A stretch of DNA of 64,000 bases. It comes from Papaver somniferum. Its lineage: Eukaryota > Streptophyta > Magnoliopsida > Ranunculales > Papaveraceae. This document shows positions 57,357 to 64,000 of the stretch, piece after piece (the first letter of the stretch is position 1; each line of letters starts with the position of its first letter). The notes under the pieces are model-generated. The model was not told the origin of the DNA and did not search any database. It was given only the letters and a program-made list of their open reading frames with translations. The stretch covers positions 176,275,690 to 176,339,689 of the forward strand of contig NC_039362.1 of the NCBI RefSeq assembly GCF_003573695.1. Direction: 5' to 3'. A program made the translations under genes and the position numbers.

Positions 57357-57632
57357 TCATAAAGGACTACTTTTCAATAGTTTGATTGTATCCTCTAGAG
57401 ACGAAGAACTCGTACTATAATCTTCTTGCTCGTAAGACTGATGCATGTGTGGATAGTAATTGGGCTCACCAGGGTATGACCCATATCCTTCCAAAGGATG
57501 GCTTTCCCAACCACTATTCCCAACATGGTCATAAAAAGGATGATGTCCATATTCAAATTCAGGTCGATACTCATTGTATTGGCTTCTATCATACCAGTTC
57601 GACATTCTTAATTGCAAGGGAATTCTACACAA
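57357..57632 (-). CDS. Tyrosine-rich ORF of the LARD-like element
   Basis: 91 codons starting near the element's 5' leader: rich in Y, H, P, G and E (WYDRSQYNEYRPEFEYGHH…YSTSSSSLEDTIKLLKS). It ends where the acidic ORF's frame begins. It is probably the N-terminal part of one original protein. No known domain. Confidence 0.45.
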   Translation of the reverse strand: MCRIPLQLRMSNWYDRSQYNEYRPEFEYGHHPFYDHVGNSGWESHPLEGYGSYPGEPNYYPHMHQSYEQEDYSTSSSSLEDTIKLLKSSPL

Positions 57633-58427
57633 TCACAAACAAGGCTGACTCGACCAAATCAAACCTATAAAATCTAGCAAACAAAAAGCATGATGGCTCC
57701 ACTTAGATTGTTTCTAGACCAGCTTCTATCTTTCGAAAGGGAATTCGTTGCAATTTGAGCAAACCCCTCTGGAATCAATCCGAGCTAATGTAAGTTGACT
57801 CGAGGCAAGGGAAGCTTAGTAGAGCTTTGATACCCAAGGCCTCACCGCATTAGAAGGCGGCGCAGTCACGCATTCAACTCACAGAAACCATCATGAACTT
57901 TGAAGTGTGCTTAAAGAGCAACCAATATTTTTCGAACGAGTTTCCTATTAAGCTCGTTACCCTATCGATCTCGTTCTATTCCAAATTTTAAAGCTTGGGT
58001 TCGCGTTAGGTTTCGTTTTCCTAAGGCGGGCAAGAAGGGAGCGGTGATGAAATCCGAACCCTTATCTTGTATTGGCCAGGCCTTGCCCTTTACTAGGAAT
58101 TTAAAAACAGTCCAAATTCGTCCTCAATCAATGAATCACCTTAAGGAATACAATAAACCCGCTGACAGGAGATTCGCGAGTGTTTCGATGGACTTACGAC
58201 CCACAGGTGTTAGTCGTTACTACTGTAGATAAACGATTGTTGTTGCAGGTCCGTTCTTCTTGTTCTTCATGTTCATCATCAGCAGCAGCAGCAGAAACCG
58301 AGTTTGGGAAAACTCGAATTTCTTCTTCTCTGGCTCTCCTCAGCCCCCCAGACTCTCGACACCCTCTCTAGTAGACCCAAAGAGCCTATTTATACTGTTT
58401 AATGCCTTCAAATCTTCACAATAACTC
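57633..58427 (-). other. Leader and R-U5 side of the right LTR (LARD-like element)
   Basis: In element orientation this is downstream of the TATA box (58384-58396). The LTR end was not pinned. A minus-strand TTGGGTATCAAAGCTCTACT (complement of about 57819-57838) resembles a Met-tRNA-type primer-binding site, which would put the LTR end near 57838, but no CA end precedes it, so this is tentative. Confidence 0.4.
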
Positions 58428-59091
58428 CCAGAAATCTCCATTAACGTCGGGAATATTTTCTTTGTATTTCATGCAGGATATGGGATTTTCTTCCCTGTTT
58501 AACTCTTTTACGTGTCTCTGGATTGTCTTAAATTGTTCGTATAATATCATGAGAGAATATCTTCCCAAATATCTTCTCCCAATCTTCACACAGCTTCCGT
58601 AATTAACATAATCTTCTAAAATATCTCGGTCCCCTGTTTACTTCCAAACTCGGATTTCTGACCCAAGTTATTCGATCAAACCGCTTGCATATACCCTGTC
58701 TAGTGTATTCGGGCCCAGCCCAACCGTTTCTAGCAATTGAATCTCGCTGAAATCCCTCCAACAAGCCGACCCAAAATCAACAGCGTCTGCATTAAGTATT
58801 CCCGCCAAAACCAAATTCAAACAAAGAAGATGACCTCCCCCTATCCAGTTCAGGGGTGCGAATAGCAAGTGGTCACCCCTTATCAAGTGGGTGTCCCTTA
58901 TCCAAAGCAGAGAGTCCGAATAACAAATGTCCTCCGGGGATGCTCCGCATAATTTTTCGAGCCGATTTTTCCAAAATTATTTATTTCCAAAAAAATACCA
59001 ACAAACACACAAAACACCATAATAAGGACGAAAATGAGTACTAACAAAATACACAAAAGAGATGAAAATAGACACATAAATGCGTCTATCA
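58428..59091 (-). repeat. 5' LTR (U3 part) of the LARD-like element
   Basis: Matches 54092-54755 in register. Its right end CTATCA joins the RNase H of Tat element 2 (AAAAATTATGCGAAG) directly, so this element was inserted in that domain. Confidence 0.85.
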
Positions 59092-59454
59092 GCAGCAGAG
59101 AAAAATTATGCGAAGATCGAAAGACTCATTCTCGCACTGGTATATGCAACTCAAAATCTTCGCACGTACTTTCAGGCTCATAAGATCAGAGTCCTTACAA
59201 AAATACTAATTGAATCTGTAATGAAGAATTCGAAAAGATCTGGAAGAATAGAAAGATGGAATGCACAAGTGGGGCAATTCGAAGTCAAGTATGTGATATT
59301 ATCCTCACCAAAATCACAAGTCATTGCGAATTTTTTAGCAGAGTTCCCATTGGAGGAAGATGAGAGTGTAGAAAATATGATGGAGGTAGACGAAGATCAG
59401 GGAAACCCTCAAAATCTGTTAAGAGAGCAAATTCAAAAAGGTGGGAGATACTAG
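59092..59454 (+). pseudogene. Tat element 2, C-terminal part of RNase H
   Basis: Starts abruptly after the LTR with AEKNYAKIERLILALVYATQNLRTYFQAHKI, the homologue of residues around 42640-42725 in Tat element 1, then VIANFLAEFPLEEDE. Everything upstream (LTR, gag, protease, RT) is absent from the window. A frameshift near 59445 separates it from the next domain. Confidence 0.88.
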
Positions 59455-59921
59455 TCGATGGATCTGTAAACGGAGAAGGAAATGGTATAGGGATAGTGAT
59501 TATCTCAGCATTAGGAGCGAGAATGACATATTCATTCAGGCTGGAATTTGCGTCCACCAATAACGAAACAAAATATGAAGGAGTAACACATGCGTTGCGA
59601 TTGGCAGTAGAAATGGAACTAGATGACGTCAAAATAACTAGTGACTCACAGTTGGTGATCCACCATATATTGGGGATACATAGCGCGAATGAACCATCAT
59701 TACGGAAACACAAGCTACTCGTGGAGGATCTATCAGCAAAAATAAAGAATATAAAATGGAGACACATATGCAGAAAAGACAATAGATTCGTAGACGCTCT
59801 GGCATTCCTCGCATCAATGCTGGTGGATCCCACCGCTCGATGTATAAAGATTACGACACTTTGTTTCCCGTCAATCAAAAAAGAAGAAGAGGCAAACATA
59901 ATGATGGTAGAAAGCGAATAA
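59455..59921 (+). pseudogene. Tat element 2 archaeal-type RNase H
   Basis: Second RNase H of the Tat lineage: LVDGSVNGEGNGIGIVI (Asp; from about 59447), NETKYEGVTHALRLAVEM (Glu), VKITSDSQLVIHH (Asp) and CRKDNRFVDALAFLASM. Mostly open to a TAA at 59919. Similar to, but clearly diverged from, the one in Tat element 1, so the two are different families. Confidence 0.88.
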
Positions 59922-59939
59922 GGAGAAAAGAATAGTAAC

Positions 59940-61333
59940 GAAGAGGATTGGAGATCGCAACTTCATTCATACTTGTAGAAGGGAGGAGTACCAAGAAACA
60001 AATTGGAAGCACACAAGTTAAAAATCCGTTCGACAAACTACGAATTAAGAGAAGGTGTACTTTATCGCAGGTCGTTCCTCGGGCCCTCTCTCAGATGTTT
60101 GACACGAAAAGAAGGAATGGAAATCCTAAAGGAAATACACTATGGAGATGCGGGAAACCATAGTGGGGGAAGGTCATTGGCATATAAAACAAAAATGCAT
60201 GGATATTATTGGCCCTACATGCATGTGGATGCGAAATAAGTATCTAGGAGATGTGAAGAATGTCAAAGACATGGGAAAAGAATACATGCACCTGGAACGG
60301 AATTGAACTCATCAACAAGTGTTTGGGCTTTCGCGAAGTGGGGCTTAGCTATGTTGTAAAAGGCGCCCTAGGCGCCAAGAAATCCACATTTCTACAATTT
60401 TCTATTTTTTCCGCGACGCCTAGGCGCGCCTTAGGCGCCAGGCTTGGCCCCTCTCTTTGCCTAACGTCTTCTACAACATAGGGGCTTAGACATTGTGGGT
60501 CCGCTCTTTCCAGGATCAAGGCAAAAAAGATATCTAACTGTTGTAACAAATTACTTCACAAAATGGTCAGAGGCGAAAGAAGTTCAACACATACGCGATA
60601 AGGACATCTCCACCTTCATATTCGAGAATATCATTTGCAGATTTTGAACCCCTGTATAGCTGGTGTCTGATAATGGAAAGCAATTCGAGGGCGAGAACAT
60701 AGAAATGTTGTTAAATGCCTTCAAAATCCATATTGGAAAATCAACCCCATTATATCTGCAGAGTAATGGCCAAGCAGAGGCAACAAACAAGACGCTAGCG
60801 GATATACTAAAGAAGAAAATGGAGGGGCACAATAAAGGATGGTGCGAACAGGTCCACAATATCTTATGGGCGTATCGGACAACATGGAGAGAAGAAACAG
60901 GGATGTCACCATTTTGTTTAACATATGGATTACAAATTGTATTACCAACCGAAGTCATCATACCAACAACAAAGAAATAATCTTAGTAAAAGAATCTAAA
61001 TACAGACTTGATACTGGAAAAATTAGATGACTTGGAGGAAAAAAGAGAAGTTTCTTTACAACACATGGAAAATTATCACAAGAGACTAGAAAGAGAGTAT
61101 AACAAGTGTGTCAAACAAAGAGAATTTCAACCGGGAGAGCTGGTATTGAGAGAAATACCGTCTTATCAAAAGGGAGGATATGGAAAACTGGAGAAGAAAG
61201 GGGATGGACTGTATATATAAAGAGAATTGTGGGAAATGGAGCGTACGAGTTAGTGGATAAAGATGCAAAAAACACGGGGAGAAAACCTGATCATCCATGG
61301 AACAGAATGTATCTCAAAAAGTATTATCCATAG
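59940..61333 (+). pseudogene. Tat element 2 integrase, broken by stops and a MITE
   Basis: Zinc-binding part IHYGDAGNHSGGRSL, then a TAA at 60237 and SRRCEECQ. The catalytic core is split after KWG by a 133-bp MITE and resumes LDIVGPL (first Asp). SDNGKQFEG (second Asp) and NGQAEATNKTL (Glu) follow, then WCEQVHNILWAYRTTWREETG. Stops occur near 60644 and 60979, and the C-terminal part (LEKLDDLEEKREV…PGELVLREIPSY) continues in other frames to RPDHPWNRMYLKKYYP-like sequence at 61331-61333. Confidence 0.9.
60349..60481. mobile_element. 133-bp hAT-type MITE in the Tat element 2 integrase
   Basis: Inverted ends CTATGTTGTA / TACAACATAG, an 8-bp duplication GGGCTTAG (60341-60348 and 60482-60489) and a GC-rich interior with GGCGCC repeats (AGGCGCCCTAGGCGCC). 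Removing it restores the integrase reading frame, which confirms the ends. Confidence 0.92.
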
Positions 61334-62623
61334 CGCATTTAGTAAACTGATGTGTACGAAAGAAGAAAAAGCAAATTCACAATGTACACGCGAAGATATG
61401 AATAAAAAGAAAAATTTCTCCTTCTTCAAAATAATGATCCATAAAAATATACAAGCAGAAGAACGAGGCAACGATAAGACCTCATGAATAAGACCTCAAT
61501 AGGGGGCAATAAAATCTAAAACCTCTAATTAGGGAGGCTAGGCATACAATTGTGGCGTGCACCCTGTTCGCACTTGTGCAAGAGGAAATATAAATAAGCA
61601 CTAACGCGCGTCATAATTGGGCAAAACCTATAATGCATGGCTCGGGCGAAAGCCATACCATCCCTGGAACCTGAGTCATGGTTATTGGGGGCGAAAGACT
61701 AAGGTACTAAGTTCTCAATCATGGAGTGTAGAAACTCGATCAGGGCGTCGGGGTACACGGTTGATCCAAGGGTGTCGGCGGCGTCTGGAGCGTACCTCGC
61801 TGCTCTTGGAAAGTCTTGGCTATGATACACTCGTTCCTCAAGAAACCCCACTAGGGTGCGGTCTTGTAACCATAAGCCACATCGGCTGAGGGATAATAGG
61901 TCGTGAAAACAACTGATTGTTGCATCACTGGATCAGATGAGCCCTCCCTAACTCGGTAGGGGTACGCTTCCTTGAAAGGGAAATCACGGGGAATATAAGG
62001 ACGACACCCTCCATTAGGGAGATGAATTGTGTCAAAGACGTTAATATCACATGGCTTTTACTCACGGGAGTAATTAGATTTGTCGTATTGACGCATTAAT
62101 ACGTCCTGCAGAGGCAATAATACGAAAGATGATAATGTAGGGCCAATCGGTCAATACGCGAAAACATAAAGACGTCATGCAGCTCTATCGCGTGGCAAAA
62201 ATAATATCCTGAGGCAAAGATAAGTCCTATTAACAGGAGAGGCAGATTAAGACCTCTACTTATGGAGGCTCAATAAGACCTCATTATGAAACCCATAAGA
62301 CTCAAGTAAATGGACATATGATTCTATTTTTTCGAAAAAAGTTCGTATTCGCATAAAGCCTTTTTTATTCTTAAATGGACTGTATTCGCATAAACCCTGT
62401 TTTGTATCAAATATTTAGCAAAGAAACAATTGAGATACAAAAACAAATGAGGAAAAGCTTATTATCTAAAATACGAATAACAGAGGCAAGTATGGGAATT
62501 ACAGAAAGAAGGTATTATTCGCGAACTTAGAAAATAATCTTGCATAGAAACAAACTTTTTCTTCTTTAAATGTGCAGAAAAAACAGGTAAAATAGAATCC
62601 AAACATACAAAAGAGAAAGGAAA
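61334..62623. other. Tat element 2, region between integrase and antisense ORF
   Basis: Non-coding. Contains AGACCTC(A/T)A and GGGAGGCT words repeated at 61497-61535 and 62225-62285. The central part (61650-62000) is GC-richer. No gene recognised. Confidence 0.6.
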
Positions 62624-63760
62624 CTAAGGATGATTCTTAGACACTTCTTCATGCGAAACAACAGCTTCAGTACCAGCCTCAACCTCAGTAGCAGAAGCAG
62701 TACTTGGAATAGGAGTCTTAGCAGGAACTTCAACATGAGGAGTAGCTTGAGCTTCATCCTCCTTGGGATGATCTTCGGGAAGAAGGATTTCTTCAGCATA
62801 GCTATCATAATCATAATCACTATCAGGTTCAGGGATGGCCTCATTATCAAAAATATCAAAAGGATGCAATTCTTCCAGAGGAAGCAAGTTGGCAATGCAT
62901 ATTTCATCCGCGCAAGATTTAGCCTTGAGATGAGCTTCGCGTGCGACATACTTTTGAGCGTTACTGACGTAAATCTTCATCAAATGCTCAAGGTGTATGC
63001 ATCTTCTTTTTGCCCTGTTACACGAAGCCGAAAGTGTGGAGGAGAGGTCACTAAGATCCTTGTGAGCTTTAGCAAAATCAGACTTTAACTTTTGAATAAT
63101 AAGTTGGTTGGATTTCTCAGAAACTGCAAACACAAAGAATACCAAAACCAGCTCATAAATAACGAAATCGCACGAAACATACAATATTCGAGTGTAGATA
63201 AAAGATTATCAAAGTCATCACCTATCAAGCCTTCAAGACAGGAGCGAATTTTCTTCTCATCTTGAACAAGAGAGGCGTTTTTCTTCTTTAAGATGTCATG
63301 CGAAGTTCCCAATCGAGTGTGTTGTTCGCAGAGCTTATTAATCTCTACGGTCATTTTTATCTTGCTATTGACAATCTTCTCATTTTCCATGGACACTTTA
63401 TTCATATCTCTGTCATATTGATTCCTTAGAGCACCAAGAGAATCCTCTTGCTCAGTTCAGTTTCGACAAAGAGAAAAATATTGCTGAGTAAAATTCGCCC
63501 TCTCTCTCGAGAAGGATTGTTTTTCTTCTATAAGAGTGCGATTTTCCTCTGATAGAGTTTGATTCCTTAAGTCAGCACTATACAACAACCCAGAAAGATT
63601 GGATACTTGGGAATTTAGGAAGTCATTCTGGGTACTAAGGCCATTCTCACTTTTCAAATTATCAATTTGATCAAGCAAATGCGAGTGATTATTAATCAAT
63701 TGATTTAACTGATGCTGCAATTCTTTATTCTTCGCACAAGAATCCTCAACAGAGTGCTGA
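62624..63760 (-). pseudogene. Tat element 2 antisense coiled-coil ORF, with one intron
   Basis: On the minus strand the frame runs from about 63760 (EYQHSVEDSCAKNKELQHQL) through heptad-rich coiled coil (LNSQVSNLSGLLYSADLRNQ, TLSEENRTLIEEKQSFSRER) to a TGA at about 63460, and on to CLEGLIG at 63222. A GT-AG intron (63221-63124, 98 bp, GTGATGAC…TGTTTGCAG) leads to exon 2 (63123-62624): coiled coil (KLKSDFAKAHKDLSDLSSTL), then an acidic tail (DYDYDSYAEEILLPEDH). The intron is phase 1, as in Tat element 1's antisense ORF. Function is unknown. One nonsense codon makes this copy a pseudogene. Its start lies near or past 63770. Confidence 0.65.
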
Positions 63761-63774
63761 TACTCAAATCTTTA

Positions 63775-64000
63775 CATGACTCGCCTTTGGTTTAAATCTT
63801 TATATTCGCGCAAGCAATGGCAAAGAAGGGAAAAATACATGCGAAGAGATACACGAAATAAAAATCAAAGGAGGAGGAAAATGTGGTAAAATCACAAAAT
63901 AACTGAGAAATAAAAGGGCATACTGATTAATTATTTTCCGTGTAGTAAAAGGGTTGTCGTTCACTCGGACTTGTAGAGATTAAAGTTTTTTTTTAAAATA
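63775..64000. other. Window end, Tat element 2 continuing
   Basis: AT-rich sequence with no open frame; probably the promoter or leader of the antisense ORF or the start of the 3' LTR region. No LTR boundary is seen. Confidence 0.35.

Larger units (their letters stand above)
54092..59091 (-). mobile_element. Non-autonomous LTR retrotransposon (LARD-like), left LTR truncated
   Basis: The 664 bp at 54092-54755 match 58428-59091 base for base in register (offset 4336), both ending AATGCGTCTATCA. A polypurine tract lies next to the left copy, so the element reads right to left. The right LTR goes on leftward past a TATA box (minus-strand CAGTATAAATAGG, 58384-58396). In the left LTR everything beyond 54092 is replaced by the Tat element's antisense ORF, so the R-U5 part is gone. 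No pol domains are present. It is a diverged relative of the solo LTR at 14019-16274. No target duplication can be found because the left end is missing. Confidence 0.85.

Overview
This looks like a piece of a repeat-rich nuclear chromosome of a eudicot plant. The evidence is GT-AG introns, plant-type transposons (CACTA, hAT, L1-type LINE with RNase H, Tat-lineage Ty3/gypsy elements with a second archaeal-type RNase H), and a gene of the S-protein homologue (SPH / plant self-incompatibility S1) family, which is characteristic of eudicots. Poppies (Papaver) are where this family acts as the pistil self-incompatibility determinant, so a Papaveraceae source is plausible. The family is widespread, however, and the sequence alone does not fix the species.

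Only one feature looks like an intact host gene: a small secreted SPH protein at 26217-26678 (+). Three decayed relatives lie in the same orientation at 10480, 18407 and 37050. All four share a promoter block with a TATA box 51-57 bp before the ATG, so the window is a remnant SPH cluster built by segmental duplication. Copy A is 1-10840, copy B is 13013-18766 and a partial copy C is 36603-37113. The two complete decayed copies share stop codons and are joined to a fragment resembling the C-terminus of a HARBI1/PIF-type nuclease, so they were already dead before they were duplicated.

The rest is transposon insertions, many with exact target-site duplications (TSDs). Copy A holds a 7.4-kb CACTA element (2605-10032, TSD TTA; copy B gives the empty site) carrying tRNA-like repeats, a 151-bp minisatellite and a captured fragment of a nucleosome assembly protein (NAP1) gene. 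Copy B holds a solo LTR (14019-16274, TSD ACCAC) that itself carries a hAT MITE (15359-15823). A 6.5-kb LINE (19202-25664, 14-bp TSD) sits upstream of the intact SPH gene. Downstream are two hAT elements: a non-autonomous one (28460-30767) and a decayed one with transposase (30932-35609).

From 37114 to the end the window is nested Ty3/gypsy DNA. A Tat-lineage element (LTR, gag, protease, RT, RNase H, archaeal-type RNase H, integrase, antisense coiled-coil ORF) starts inside the third SPH pseudogene. It is interrupted in the archaeal-type RNase H by a 7.75-kb gag-only LTR element on the minus strand (43356-51107, TSD GCATA). Its 3' end is fused at about 54092 to a 5-kb non-autonomous LTR element (54092-59091, minus strand). 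That in turn abuts the 3' half of a second, diverged Tat element (59092-64000) whose integrase carries a 133-bp hAT MITE. Both Tat elements keep an antisense coiled-coil ORF with an apparent phase-1 intron. Most element ORFs are broken by stops and frameshifts. No RNA gene, CRISPR array or bacterial-type operon was found.
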